Positions 53,545 through 62,369 are shown, counted from the stretch's first letter. The stretch: 64,000 nucleotides of DNA from CAVTRI01 sp963737075 (GCA_963737075.1 CAVTRI010000002.1:1674001-1738000); one strand, 5' to 3'. Notes: generated from the sequence alone by a model not told the origin. Numbers and translations: made by a program.

Positions 53545-53615
53545 TAGCGCGCAGCCTTATTCCGGAAGGGGCCCGTCCGCGCGCAGCGTTGCCACATATG
53601 ACTGGGACGGTGACT

Positions 53616-55895
53616 TCATACTTTGCCTCCTGTCAGGGCGTGTTGGGCTTTGGACTTGATTTCGGCGGGTAGGTGGACTGAGGTGGCGATGCGTTGACGG
53701 CAGGCGTGCTGCACGTCGGAGGTGAAGTCGATGTACTTGCGGCCGCCGGGTCCGCGCCGCCAGGGCACGTTGCCAACCACCGTCCAGTGGTAGACGGCGT
53801 CGGAGTTGATCCCGAGGGTGTCGGCGACCTCTGCGACGGTGCGCTCGGTGGGGCGGAGAGGGCTGGGGTCGATGTCGGTGTGCACATGCGGTGAGGCGGC
53901 GACGTGGGCCCGCCAGTGGGCTTCGACTTCGGGACTGAAGGGGATACACCAACGGTTGTAGAGGCCCCGTCGGGCGGGCAGAAGGCCTCGGTTGATCCAG
54001 CTGATGACGGCGCCGTGGTCGACGCCGAGGCGGGATGCGACGTCGCGCACGGTGAGCTCGCCGGGTTGGAGCAGAGCGGGTGAACCGATGCCGTGGTAGT
54101 GCCGAAGCGAGGAGACGGCGTCGCTGTCGAAGGGCCGGCCGGCTCCGGTCTGATATCCGGCCGTGTTGAGCGCGGCGGCCAGTTCGTGGTTGTCGAGACC
54201 TGGCCCGATTCGCCGGGCGAGCGCGATCGCTTCGGGGGCGGTGCGTCGGACTTCGTGTATGCGGCTCATGCGCTTCACTACCAGCTGTTCGGTTGCGCCT
54301 GAGCGCCAGTGGACCCCGATGCGCAGCTTGGCCCGGTCGACGTCGGGGATCAGGGTGACGTCGGCGATCAACGTGCGTAAGAGCCGTTTGCGGTCCCGGT
54401 TCGAGGTGGTCGACGCGGCCCACAGTTCACCCAGGTTGGTGACGACCGCTTCGAGCTCGGCGCGCGCTGGCAGCGGCGCCGTAGCAGCCCGCTGGGTCGC
54501 CAGCGCGGCTTCTGCTTCGGCCAGCTCGGCCAGGCGGGCCTCGAGACGGTTCTCGAAGCTGCGGGCCACCAGACGGTTCTCGGGCTCGACAGCCAGCAGG
54601 GCCCGTTCGGCCCGGTCCGCTTGATACTTGGCTCGTTCCACGGCCAGCTCGGCGGCCCGGGTGGAGCGGGCCCGGCGTTCGGTCACCTCGTCGGCGGCGG
54701 CCAGCGCCAAGGTGAGCTCCTCACCGGAGACAGCACCCAGTAGACATCCAGCGACGGCGGCGTCGACGGTGTCGGCGCGCACCGACCGGCATGACGGGGT
54801 GGCGGTGTGGTCCTGTCGGGCGTGGGCGCAGTCGTAGTAGTCGTGCCCTCCAGCCGAGTAGGTGCTCATCGCACGCCCGCACGCCCCGCAGAAGATGATG
54901 CCCTGGCAGATCGCCGGGCCCTCCCGCGGCGGACGGGCGCCGGTCGTGGTGCAATTGGCGGCCAGTTTCGCCTCGATGGTCAAGAACTGCTCCCAGCTGA
55001 TGTAGCCCTCATGGTGATCCACGATGAGCACCGGCCATTCGGGGCGAGGCAGCTCGGTCGTTCTGAGCCGGGTGGTCCCGTCGGGATTGACGACACGGCG
55101 GGAACGGAAGCGGCCGTGCACGTAGGCCCCGGCGTAGGCCGGGTTGGACAGGACACCGCACGCTCGGGAGTAGGTGAGCCGCCCCCAGCGCAGCTCGCCC
55201 GCCCACGCTCCGCCATAGGCACGCTGGGGGAACTTGCGGTCCATGAACGCTCCCACCACGCCATAGGCGGAGCCGGTGGCGTCGAACGCGGCGAACACGT
55301 CACGGATCGCAGCCTGGACCTCCTGGTCGGGGTCTATCACGGTTGCTGCTTCCTCGTCGTAGACGTAGCCGACAGGCAGGGGGGAACGCAGCTCGCCGCG
55401 CTCGGCGGCAGCGCGCTTGGCGCCCTGCAGGCGGCTCGACAGGATGTGGAGCTCCGCCTCCGACATTTGGCTCTTGAACCCCAAGATGAGCCGGTCGGAA
55501 TAGTCGGCCAGGTCGTAGACGCCGTCGGTGTCGATGACCAGCGTGTCGGTCAAACGGGCCAGTTCCAAAAGCTTGGCCAGATCGGCATTCGACCGGGCCA
55601 GGCGAGACACCTCCAGGCCGAAGATGGCGCCCACTTCGCCCAAACACACCCGGGCGATGATCTCCTTGAACCCGATACGGTTGTCGGCCGAACGGCCCGA
55701 CAGGCCCAAGTCGGTGTCGATGACCTCGATGTCTGACGCCGCCCAACCCAGCCGGGCTGCCTCTCCGGCCAGCCCGTATTGGCGGGCGGTCGACTCGGTG
55801 TTCCCCCTTACTTGCGCCATCGTCGACTGTCTCACATACACCAGGCATCTCCGGCTGCGATGCGACGCTGTGATCTTGTTCTCGCCTCTCAACAC
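53616..55895 (-). CDS. Large serine recombinase with tandem C-terminal HTH domains
   Basis: 759 residues. The resolvase domain is residues 15-165 with nucleophile Ser24 in YVRQSTMAQ and FGLEVSRLARSNADL. The recombinase domain follows (about 175-280). A zinc ribbon uses Cys336, Cys339, Cys356 and Cys369. A coiled coil covers about 400-480 (AELAVERAKYQADRAERALL...). Unusually, two MerR/excisionase-like helix-turn-helix units end the protein: LTVRDVASRLGVDHGAVISWINRG (about 613-655) and RTVAEVADTLGINSDAVYHWT (about 684-725). It cuts and rejoins attachment sites of a mobile element. Neighbouring DUF6788 and DUF5372 genes probably belong to it. GTG 55895 is the likely start. Confidence 0.9.
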   Translation of the reverse strand: MLRGENKITASHRSRRCLVYVRQSTMAQVRGNTESTARQYGLAGEAARLGWAASDIEVIDTDLGLSGRSADNRIGFKEIIARVCLGEVGAIFGLEVSRLARSNADLAKLLELARLTDTLVIDTDGVYDLADYSDRLILGFKSQMSEAELHILSSRLQGAKRAAAERGELRSPLPVGYVYDEEAATVIDPDQEVQAAIRDVFAAFDATGSAYGVVGAFMDRKFPQRAYGGAWAGELRWGRLTYSRACGVLSNPAYAGAYVHGRFRSRRVVNPDGTTRLRTTELPRPEWPVLIVDHHEGYISWEQFLTIEAKLAANCTTTGARPPREGPAICQGIIFCGACGRAMSTYSAGGHDYYDCAHARQDHTATPSCRSVRADTVDAAVAGCLLGAVSGEELTLALAAADEVTERRARSTRAAELAVERAKYQADRAERALLAVEPENRLVARSFENRLEARLAELAEAEAALATQRAATAPLPARAELEAVVTNLGELWAASTTSNRDRKRLLRTLIADVTLIPDVDRAKLRIGVHWRSGATEQLVVKRMSRIHEVRRTAPEAIALARRIGPGLDNHELAAALNTAGYQTGAGRPFDSDAVSSLRHYHGIGSPALLQPGELTVRDVASRLGVDHGAVISWINRGLLPARRGLYNRWCIPFSPEVEAHWRAHVAASPHVHTDIDPSPLRPTERTVAEVADTLGINSDAVYHWTVVGNVPWRRGPGGRKYIDFTSDVQHACRQRIATSVHLPAEIKSKAQHALTGGKV

Positions 55896-56046
55896 TGTCT
55901 TCTTCTCCTTGTGGTCGATCGGTTCCGCCTTCCACGAGCGGAATTCCGGCGGGAATCGACGGATCGGACGGGAATCGGCCAGCCAGGGCGGCTTCGACCA
56001 TGTTGGCGATCGGCGCCACCATCTCCGCCACGCTCGCCAGGGACAA

Positions 56047-56406
56047 CTACTGCAACTCCCGCCGCCGTAACAGCTCCAGATTGATGGCCGAGATCTCCTC
56101 CAGTGTCGTCTCGGCTGCCGCGGTCAGCGCCACTCGGCTTCGAACCTGCTCGGTCAGCAACGAGGGGACATACACCAGTCGCGACAGCGCCGGGCCTCGC
56201 CCCACCACCAAATACCAGTAGGGACCGTGCAGTTCGCCACGACTGCAACGGCAGCCGGCCTTCCCGCAGCGGCGGCCCTGCTCGACCAGCGAGCCTCGCA
56301 ACAAACCCTCCAGATCAGGCAGTCCCTTCGCCAAGCGGCGTCGCCGTGCCCGTAACTGACGCACGGTCAGGCCGCTCAAGTCGTCACGATCATTCTTGTA
56401 TGCCAT
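56047..56406 (-). CDS. DUF6788 family protein
   Basis: 119 residues. The core GSLVEQGRRCGKAGCRCSRG then HGPYWYLV matches the DUF6788 family, whose cysteines (CxxxxCxC) suggest metal binding. The C-terminal half is helical (SRLVYVPSLLTEQVRSRVAL ... ISAINLELLRRRELQ). Such genes are common beside recombinases and transposases in actinobacteria, and here it is immediately upstream of the serine recombinase. Function is unknown; DNA binding or assistance to recombination is a guess. The 150 bases between its stop and the recombinase stay open in the same frame but have no ribosome site. Confidence 0.75.
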   Translation of the reverse strand: MAYKNDRDDLSGLTVRQLRARRRRLAKGLPDLEGLLRGSLVEQGRRCGKAGCRCSRGELHGPYWYLVVGRGPALSRLVYVPSLLTEQVRSRVALTAAAETTLEEISAINLELLRRRELQ

Positions 56407-56503
56407 TCGTACACAAGATCATGACTGGTCACACGTTGCAGATCAAGCATTTCGCTCACCCCGTCCCGCTCAGCTCACTGACACAACATCGCCATGGCCG
56501 TGC

Positions 56504-56734
56504 TCACCGCTCACGCCCAGCCACGGCGACCATCACGGAAGCCAGTTCCACCAGCACCTCGTAACCCAGCCTGGTGGGCTGATCCACCTCGACGCGATCC
56601 GTCCAGGTGACCGGCAGCCACATCCGGCCCAGCGGGCCACCATCACAGCTGAGGACCAGCCCGCCAGCCTGGCGTCGCTCGAATAGGACCTCCAGCCGCT
56701 GACCAGACAACGGATGAAACGGATGAGTGACCAC
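56504..56734 (-). CDS. DUF5372 family protein
   Basis: A 76-residue protein beginning VVTHPFHPLSGQRLEVLFERR and continuing GGPLGRMWLPVTWTDRVEVD. This matches the DUF5372 pattern, in which VTHPFHPLxG and LPxxWTD are conserved. GTG 56734 starts the homology. The family is seen in recombinase and transposase neighbourhoods and its function is unknown. It is read in the same direction as DUF6788 and the serine recombinase, 97 bases upstream, and probably forms one mobile cassette with them. It is divergent from the thioesterase. Confidence 0.7.
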   Translation of the reverse strand: MVTHPFHPLSGQRLEVLFERRQAGGLVLSCDGGPLGRMWLPVTWTDRVEVDQPTRLGYEVLVELASVMVAVAGRER

Positions 56735-56843
56735 TACAAATGCCGAAACACCCTTCGGCTTGCGAGACCTCGCGCTATCCGCGCTCCGTCGGCAAGGCGC
56801 GCGATGGGGTCGCACCTTCGGCATCGACGTTAGGGTTGCGTTC

Positions 56844-57704
56844 GTGCAGACGTGGGGGGATGCCAACGACCTGATCGACATCCTCAACGTGCGGCGGGAC
56901 GGCGAGCGTTCCTACGTCAGCGTGACGCGCGGCGACAACCAGAGACCGGTCGTGGAGGGAAGCCAGATGCTCGGGCAGGCGATCGTTGCCGCCAGCCGTC
57001 ATGTCCCTGGTCGCCGGCCGGTCTCTGCGCACATGGTGTTCATCCGGGCCGCCGACGCCCGTCAGCCGCTGCGGTTCGACCTCGAGGAACTGACCTCGGG
57101 AAGGACCTTTACGGCGCTCACCGTTCAGGTCTCCCAGGCCGGCCGGCGCTGCGCGGCCGGCACGCTGCTCCTCGACGTCACCGCGCCCGACGTCATCCGC
57201 CACGAACCACCCCCACCGGACACCGCCGGCCCCGACGACAGCGAACCGTATGACATGTCGGTCACTGGCCGGGACGTTCGCGTCGTCGACGGCGCGTACA
57301 CGGACGACCCAGACGCGCCGGTCGGCCCGCCGGTGCTGGATGCGTGGGTCCGGTTCAAGGAGCTCCCCGACGCCCCTGTCCTGCATACCGCGCTCCTCGC
57401 CCAGTTCACCGGGCACATGTCGATCGCCGCCGCCCTTCGGCCGCACGCGGGGATCGGCCAGCGCCAGTCCCACCGGACGCTGTCCACGGCCATCAATGTC
57501 ATCGCAATCTCGTTCCACCGCGACGTGCAGGCAGACCGGTGGATGCTGTACCACCACCTGTCGACTTTCGCCGGTGACGGCATGACGCACTCCGAATGCC
57601 GAGTGCACGATGAAGAGGGCAACCTCCTCGCCTCGTTCAGCGTCGACGCCATGGTGCGGCGCTTCGAAGGCGGCAGCGCAGGGGACGAACGGACGGCTCT
57701 ATGA
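56844..57704 (+). CDS. Acyl-CoA thioesterase II (TesB-like)
   Basis: A 286-residue double-hotdog thioesterase. The first half has VVEGSQMLGQAIVAASRHVPGRRPVSAHMVFIRAAD with the FGG-Q-like helix. The second has RTLSTAINVIAISFHRDVQADRWMLYHH and EGNLLASFSVDAMVRR. It hydrolyses acyl-CoA to free acid and CoA. The frame is open back to GTG 56727. Codons between 56727 and 56844 have weak GC3 bias, would overlap the divergent DUF5372 start and lack family similarity, so GTG 56844 is preferred. The gene marks the return to chromosomal catabolic genes after the mobile island. Confidence 0.85.
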   Translation: MQTWGDANDLIDILNVRRDGERSYVSVTRGDNQRPVVEGSQMLGQAIVAASRHVPGRRPVSAHMVFIRAADARQPLRFDLEELTSGRTFTALTVQVSQAGRRCAAGTLLLDVTAPDVIRHEPPPPDTAGPDDSEPYDMSVTGRDVRVVDGAYTDDPDAPVGPPVLDAWVRFKELPDAPVLHTALLAQFTGHMSIAAALRPHAGIGQRQSHRTLSTAINVIAISFHRDVQADRWMLYHHLSTFAGDGMTHSECRVHDEEGNLLASFSVDAMVRRFEGGSAGDERTAL

Positions 57705-58077
57705 GGTCTGATGTGGCACCGCGTTCATGAACACCGGCGGTGGCCCGGCTGCTGGAGATTGTGGCGAAAATGCTCATGAGCCCGATCGCGCCATATGGCC
57801 GTCCTTGGCGCAATGTGTCGCGCTTGTGGCGGCGGCTGGCGCGTTCCGGCCTCGTATCTGGTGTCGGATCGCGCCATACCTGTCTGCTGCCGTGTCTGAT
57901 CGCGCCAAACGAGGGGGTTCGGCGCGTTCAGAACCGCGGTCGCAGAACGCTCCATGTCAGTCGCGAGCCGTTAGGTCTGGTGTCGGATCGCGCCATACCT
58001 GACCGCGGGCGTGTCTGATCGCGCCAGACGAGGGAGCTCGGCGCGACCGGGACCGCAGTGGCAGCTGCTGGGTCTCG
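57705..58077. other. 373-bp non-coding island with GATCGCGCCA repeats
   Basis: No gene is supported. The decamer GATCGCGCCA occurs five times (near 57782, 57867, 57898, 57985 and 58017). A longer unit starting CTGGTGTCGGATCGCGCCAT is repeated at 57858 and 57977, 119 bases apart, each followed by GTGTCTGATCGCGCCA and ACGAGGG. The complement of the same decamer, TGGCGCGATC, forms the core of the tandem array at 27503-27657. The island lies between convergent genes. Confidence 0.75.
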
Positions 58078-58506
58078 TCAGAAGATCCAGCCCGCGGTTC
58101 CGGGTTCGGGGAGGTCGGGAGCGTAGTGGAACTCGAACCCTGCCAGCCGGGCGTAGTGCGCGTCCACGTAAGTGTCTCCGATGTGGATCATACGATGGTT
58201 GGGAAACCGGGCCGCCAATTGGGCCAAGTGGTGCTTGTGAGTAACGAAGTGAACCTCGAACCCTCGCCGCTCCCAGATCTTCCGCTGCTCCGACACGGTC
58301 CGATCGGAAGCGCTCCCGACGATGTAGCCGAGCTCGAGCGCCTGAGTTACGAGGTGCATCGGTATCGGCCCCGGAGGGTCACCTTCTTCCAGGGTGCCGT
58401 CGATGTCGAAGCTCAGCAGCGTGGCGTCTCCGGAACGCTTGCTGACCATAGCGGGCGAGGCTAGCTCAGCGGTGTCAACGGGCGGGATGAGCGGACGCCT
58501 GCTCAT
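58078..58506 (-). CDS. HAD-superfamily hydrolase-like protein
   Basis: 142 residues. Motif I is LSFDIDGTLEE with Asp34 (nucleophile) and Asp36. Motif II is probably GSASDRT and motif IV is HIGDTYVDAHYA with its acidic pair. The lysine of motif III is not obvious. This is a small HAD without a clear cap domain, related to phosphatases. Its ATG overlaps the stop of the 3-hydroxyisobutyrate-dehydrogenase-like gene (ATGA), so they are co-translated. The substrate is unknown. Confidence 0.75.
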   Translation of the reverse strand: MSRRPLIPPVDTAELASPAMVSKRSGDATLLSFDIDGTLEEGDPPGPIPMHLVTQALELGYIVGSASDRTVSEQRKIWERRGFEVHFVTHKHHLAQLAARFPNHRMIHIGDTYVDAHYARLAGFEFHYAPDLPEPGTAGWIF

Positions 58507-59330
58507 GAACTCTTCAGCATTTCCAACGCCTTCTCGGCGAGCCTGGCCACCTCGGCCGGTTCGGCAATATCTTGCGCACGGGCGACGTCGAGCATGATGC
58601 CGACGTCCTTCTGAAGTAGCGGCACCGCCCGCCCGAGCCCCACGGTGTTGAAGCCGGAGGAGGCGAGGATGGCGGCCGCCCGACTGCCGCCGCTCCCGTT
58701 CGCGAGCACCTCCGCGAGTGCACGTCGGTCCATGCCGAGCCGGTCTGCAAATCCGAACGTTTCGAGGGCGACCGCGACCTGCGCCGTGAAGACCAGGTTG
58801 TTCAACAGCTTCGCCACCTGGCCGCTGCCGAGCGGACCCAGGTGGATCACCGGGTCGGCGAACGTCTCGAACACCGGGCGGCAGCGGGCCACGTGCTCGG
58901 GTTGCCCGCCCGCCATCAAGAGCAGCCTTCGTTCCGACGCCGCACCTCCGCCACCGCTGACGGGTGCGTCGACGATCGCCACCCCGCGCCCGGCGGCATC
59001 GACCCCGAGCTGGCGGCATGTGTCGGGATGGACCGTCGAGTGAATGGCAACGATGCCGCCCGGCACCATGCCGGCCAGTACGCCATCGGAACGCAGGAGC
59101 ACGTCTTCGACGTCAGCGTCGGCGACAACGCAGATCCCAACGACGTCGCTCGCGGCGCCGAGATCCGCCGGAGACGGAGCCACCATCGCCGCCGTGTCAT
59201 CAAACGGCGCCACCGATTCCCGACGCCGAGCCCAGATGGTGAGCGGATACCCCTCGTCCACGATGCGCCGAGCGATCGGGCCACCCTGGCTGCCCAGCCC
59301 GATGAAGCCGATCCGTGTTTCGCCGTTCAT
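58503..59330 (-). CDS. NAD(P)-binding beta-hydroxyacid dehydrogenase (3-hydroxyisobutyrate dehydrogenase-like)
   Basis: 275 residues. The N-terminal Rossmann loop is IGFIGLGSQGGPIARRI. DAPVSGGGGAASERRLLLMAGG is the substrate-loop signature and GSGQVAKLLNNLVF carries the catalytic Lys. The C-terminal helical domain completes the family length of about 290. It oxidises a beta-hydroxy acid to a semialdehyde or ketone. It overlaps the upstream SDR (ATGA) and the downstream HAD gene, forming an operon with the TetR gene at 60114. Confidence 0.9.
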   Translation of the reverse strand: MNGETRIGFIGLGSQGGPIARRIVDEGYPLTIWARRRESVAPFDDTAAMVAPSPADLGAASDVVGICVVADADVEDVLLRSDGVLAGMVPGGIVAIHSTVHPDTCRQLGVDAAGRGVAIVDAPVSGGGGAASERRLLLMAGGQPEHVARCRPVFETFADPVIHLGPLGSGQVAKLLNNLVFTAQVAVALETFGFADRLGMDRRALAEVLANGSGGSRAAAILASSGFNTVGLGRAVPLLQKDVGIMLDVARAQDIAEPAEVARLAEKALEMLKSS

Positions 59331-60112
59331 GCACCCTCCGACGCAAGGTTGGAGAGGTAGGCGTCCACGTCGGCCCCGAGCATTCGGAGCTCGTCGGCGG
59401 CTTGGGCGGCGGTGAGGATCAGGAACCGTCCTTCGGCCACGCCGTCGGCCACCAGCTCGCCGACGGTTTCGGCGTCGACAATCGGGAAGCTCGGACCACG
59501 GGGCGCGGCTGCGTCCCCGTAAAAGGTGATCTGCTCGATGATGTTGGTGGCGACCCCGGCCGGGCAGAGACACGACACGCCGATTCCCCGTGGCCGGAGA
59601 TACAACCACAGGGACTCCGAAAGGCCCACCACCGCGTGCTTCGTCGCTGTGTACGGGAGCCGGTCGAAGCCGTAGGGCAACAACCCCGCGGTCGACGCCG
59701 TGTTGACGATGTGGCCCGAACCCTGCTCGAGCAGCAAGGGCAGGAATACCAGATTGCTGCGCACCACCCCCAACAGGTTGATGTCGATGATGCGCTGCCA
59801 GGCGTCGAGGGGAATGGCTTCCACGGGGCCGACGGCGAGCACGCCGACGTTGTTCATCACCAGGTCGATGCGACCGAAGCATTGGAGGGCCAGGTCCCGG
59901 GCGGCTTCGAGGTCGGCAACGCTGGTGACGTCACAGGTCGCCGCCACTCCTTGCTTGCCGAGCTCGTCGGCGACGGTTGCCGCCCGGTCCCCGTCGATGT
60001 CGGTGACTACGACGCTCGCGCCGCGCCGGGCGAAGGCGTGCGCGGCAGCACGCCCGATCCCGCTGCCGGCCCCCGTGATCACTGCGGCTGCGCCTTTCAG
60101 ATCAATGCTCAT
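59327..60112 (-). CDS. SDR family oxidoreductase
   Basis: A 261-residue SDR with AVITGAGSGIGRAAA, NNVG, TAS and YTATK catalytic residues near 157-161. The C-terminus lacks the usual VDGG and instead runs ILTAAQAADELRMLGADVDAYLSNL, as in SDRs related to the RhlG/estradiol-dehydrogenase side of the family. It follows the TetR gene after one base and overlaps the next gene, so TetR, SDR, dehydrogenase and HAD are one operon. Likely an alcohol dehydrogenase acting on a bulky substrate. Confidence 0.9.
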   Translation of the reverse strand: MSIDLKGAAAVITGAGSGIGRAAAHAFARRGASVVVTDIDGDRAATVADELGKQGVAATCDVTSVADLEAARDLALQCFGRIDLVMNNVGVLAVGPVEAIPLDAWQRIIDINLLGVVRSNLVFLPLLLEQGSGHIVNTASTAGLLPYGFDRLPYTATKHAVVGLSESLWLYLRPRGIGVSCLCPAGVATNIIEQITFYGDAAAPRGPSFPIVDAETVGELVADGVAEGRFLILTAAQAADELRMLGADVDAYLSNLASEGA

Positions 60113-60113
60113 C

Positions 60114-60785
60114 TCAAACGGCCACCGGCCACGCCAATCTCTCCGGGTCGGTCTCTTCTAGGGCCGCGAGCGCGGCCGCCGAAACCGGCGCCTCGAGGAA
60201 GCCGACGAGTCCGTCGAGGAGGTCGGTGACGTGCACCGCGAAGGGGAGGACGTTGTGCCCGTTCGCCTGGGCGCGTTCCCGGTCGGCCGCCGCATGGACG
60301 CTGAACGCCAGCGCCTGGGCGATGCGGTGTGTTCGCAACGGTTCGGGCAAGTCGGGTAGCCGGGCACGGGCCTCCTCGTGAAAGGTTCCCGTCGATGCTC
60401 GAAATGCTTCGGGGATGTATTGGAAAACATTCCGGTTCGCGTGCTGCTGCAACATCGCGACGAAACTGAGGTAGTGGCTGCCGGCCTGCTCGCCCTGCTC
60501 CAGGACCGGGAGAACATAGCACTCCACCCACGACCGGATGTCGCCCGGGCGGCGTTGGGCCACGAGCATCTTCCGCCGCTCGTCGAGATGCGGCAAGCGA
60601 TACTCGAAGATGGCCTGGACGAGGCGGTCTTTGGAGCCGAAGTGGTACTGAACGGCGGAATTGTTGCCATTACCGGCGGCGGCACCGATCTCTCGTAACG
60701 ACACCCCGTCGAGCCCGCGCGCGGCAAACAGGCGCTCGGCGGCCCGGATGATCTGTTCCTTTGTTGACAGCGGAACGCCGGGCAC
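60114..60785 (-). CDS. TetR/AcrR family transcriptional regulator
   Basis: 223 residues. The HTH is at about residues 7-55 (TKEQIIRAAERLFAARGLDG, LREIGAAAGNGNNSAVQYHFGSKDRL), with the NNSAVQYHFGSK recognition segment seen in a distinct actinobacterial TetR group. It heads a four-gene operon. A minus-strand TTGACT-17-TTTGAT promoter ends nine bases before GTG 60785, so the mRNA may be leaderless, which is common in actinobacteria. It probably also controls the divergent gene at 60841 from the 55-base intergenic region. Confidence 0.92.
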   Translation of the reverse strand: MPGVPLSTKEQIIRAAERLFAARGLDGVSLREIGAAAGNGNNSAVQYHFGSKDRLVQAIFEYRLPHLDERRKMLVAQRRPGDIRSWVECYVLPVLEQGEQAGSHYLSFVAMLQQHANRNVFQYIPEAFRASTGTFHEEARARLPDLPEPLRTHRIAQALAFSVHAAADRERAQANGHNVLPFAVHVTDLLDGLVGFLEAPVSAAALAALEETDPERLAWPVAV

Positions 60786-60789
60786 GTCG

Positions 60790-60832
60790 ACATCAAATCA
60801 CCCTGGACGTCGAGAGTCAACTGTCTTAGAGT
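60790..60832. promoter_or_regulatory. Divergent promoter region of TetR operon and CMD-like gene
   Basis: On the minus strand TTGACT and TTTGAT are 17 bases apart, giving a start of transcription at or next to GTG 60785. The -35 overlaps GACGTCGAGAGTCA, which resembles the TGACnTCGAnGTCA palindrome at 38924 and 48761 but with one extra base between the half-sites. It may be a variant operator. Confidence 0.35.
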
Positions 60833-60840
60833 TCAGACAC

Positions 60841-61620
60841 ATGGATCAGAGCCCGAAGAACGATGCCTTGGCGGACCGGATCTACCGCGACGTCATGACC
60901 GTTGAGCCGACACCCCCGACGACACCATTTGAAGCGGCGACGCAGGACTTCGTATTCGCGGACGTGTGGGCGCGGCCGGGGTTGAGCCGGCGGGACCGGA
61001 GGTGGGTGACGCTCGCCTGCGTCGCCGCGGCCGACTCGCCGGAGCCGATGGACGCCCACGTCTATGCCGCTCTCAACAGCGACGACATCGAGCTGGAGGC
61101 GATGCTCGAGTTCGTGCTGCAGTTCGCGGTCTATTGCGGGTGGCCGAAGGCGTCGCATATCGAAGGCGTGATCCGCCGCCAGTGGGCCCGCGTCCGGCAG
61201 GAGCGCGGCGAGGAGGTGACGCCGTGGCCGTTGCTCGGGGACGACACCTTGGGGCCCAACAACTGGCAGCAACGGCTGGAGCGCGGGGCTGAGGAGTTTG
61301 CCGACGTCAACCTGATCGCCGCCCCCAAGCCCGACACGCCGTACACCCAGGCGGGCATTCTCAACTACGTCTTCGGCCACGTCTGGCAACGCCCGGGCCT
61401 GACCCGCCGCGAGCGCCGCATCATCACGGTGGCATGCGTCGCCGTGGACGACTCCCCGATGCCGTTGACGGCGCACGTGACCTCGGCCCTGCATTCGGGC
61501 GATCTCACCAAGGAGGAGATGGACGAGATCGTGCTGCAGTTCTCCGCGTATTACGGCTTCGCGAAGGGCCAGGCGTTGAGCGAAACCGCCGAGCGGGCGT
61601 GGGCCCAAAGACCCGGCTGA
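60841..61620 (+). CDS. Two-domain carboxymuconolactone decarboxylase (CMD/AhpD-like) protein
   Basis: 259 residues in two homologous halves. Each half has the pattern of a large helix pair: VWARPGLSRRDRRWVTLACVAAADSPEPMDAHV ... EFVLQFAVYCGWPKA, and VWQRPGLTRRERRIITVACVAVDDSPMPLTAHV ... EIVLQFSAYYGFAKG. The conserved positions are those of carboxymuconolactone decarboxylase. The CxxC of AhpD is absent, so peroxidase activity is unlikely. Members act in ring-cleavage pathways, and a decarboxylase or isomerase role is possible. It is divergent from the TetR gene at 60114. Confidence 0.88.
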   Translation: MDQSPKNDALADRIYRDVMTVEPTPPTTPFEAATQDFVFADVWARPGLSRRDRRWVTLACVAAADSPEPMDAHVYAALNSDDIELEAMLEFVLQFAVYCGWPKASHIEGVIRRQWARVRQERGEEVTPWPLLGDDTLGPNNWQQRLERGAEEFADVNLIAAPKPDTPYTQAGILNYVFGHVWQRPGLTRRERRIITVACVAVDDSPMPLTAHVTSALHSGDLTKEEMDEIVLQFSAYYGFAKGQALSETAERAWAQRPG

Positions 61621-61622
61621 GG

Positions 61623-62369
61623 TTAGGACGGAGACCGGGGCATCACCGCCACCGAGGGGATGGTCGCCCCCGCGCCGCAGTGCAGCACGCTTTCGATGAC
61701 CCGAACGAGCTCGTCGACATCGAGCAGCGCCCCTAACAGAAGGTTCCGTCTGGTCCAGGTGGCGTGCATCTCGACGGCGAGGTCCGGATCCCAGCCGTTG
61801 GCCAACTCGGTCATCGAGGGACCCTCGCCCCCTATGGAGTCCCCAACGATGACGCGGGTAAACCCGACGCCCGGGTGCTCCGCTCGCCACGCCTCGATCA
61901 GCTTGTCGAGCGCTGCCTTGCTCACGATGTAGGCGCCCAGACCTGGATACGGCGGCATGAGCGAGGCGCTGATGGACGACAGGTAGACGGCGACTCCAGA
62001 AGAGGCGGTGAGGTGGGGGAGGGCGGCCGCCGTGACCAGCGCCGCTCCGGTGACGTTGGTGGCGAACACCCTGGCCCAGGTCCCGGCGTCGACGTCGGCG
62101 AGCCGTGCGAGCGGGCCAACGGCGGGCGTGTAGACGAGGGCGTCGATGCCCCCGAGTCCGGTGGCCGCTTCCTCGATCGCCTTCCGGACCGACGATTCGT
62201 CGGTGACGTCGCAGGCGATGGCCAGCGTTCCCGGACCCGCTTCCTTCGCGGCGTCCACGAGGCGGTCGTGGCGCCTTGCGAGCAGCGCCAGCTGTTCACC
62301 TCGCTTTGCGAGCCCCAGCGCGATGCACCGGCCGAGACCGCTCGAGGCTCCGACGACAACGATTTTCAT
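61623..62369 (-). CDS. SDR family oxidoreductase
   Basis: A 248-residue SDR beginning directly at the Rossmann strand (MKIVVVGASSGLGRCIALGL). YIVSK gives the catalytic Tyr/Lys. The NNAG motif is replaced by YTPAVG, an unusual substitution at the stabilising position. The C-terminus has no VDGG and ends with VMPRSPS. It starts 12 bases after the next upstream SDR, so the two form an operon. The altered motifs suggest a divergent substrate or a regulatory role. Confidence 0.87.
   Translation of the reverse strand: MKIVVVGASSGLGRCIALGLAKRGEQLALLARRHDRLVDAAKEAGPGTLAIACDVTDESSVRKAIEEAATGLGGIDALVYTPAVGPLARLADVDAGTWARVFATNVTGAALVTAAALPHLTASSGVAVYLSSISASLMPPYPGLGAYIVSKAALDKLIEAWRAEHPGVGFTRVIVGDSIGGEGPSMTELANGWDPDLAVEMHATWTRRNLLLGALLDVDELVRVIESVLHCGAGATIPSVAVMPRSPS

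Noticed and set aside
55300..56046. A minus-strand open frame starting right after the DUF6788 stop and running into the recombinase
   Set aside because: It begins with TTG directly behind the stop in the same frame, has no ribosome site, and most of it is an out-of-frame reading of the recombinase gene.
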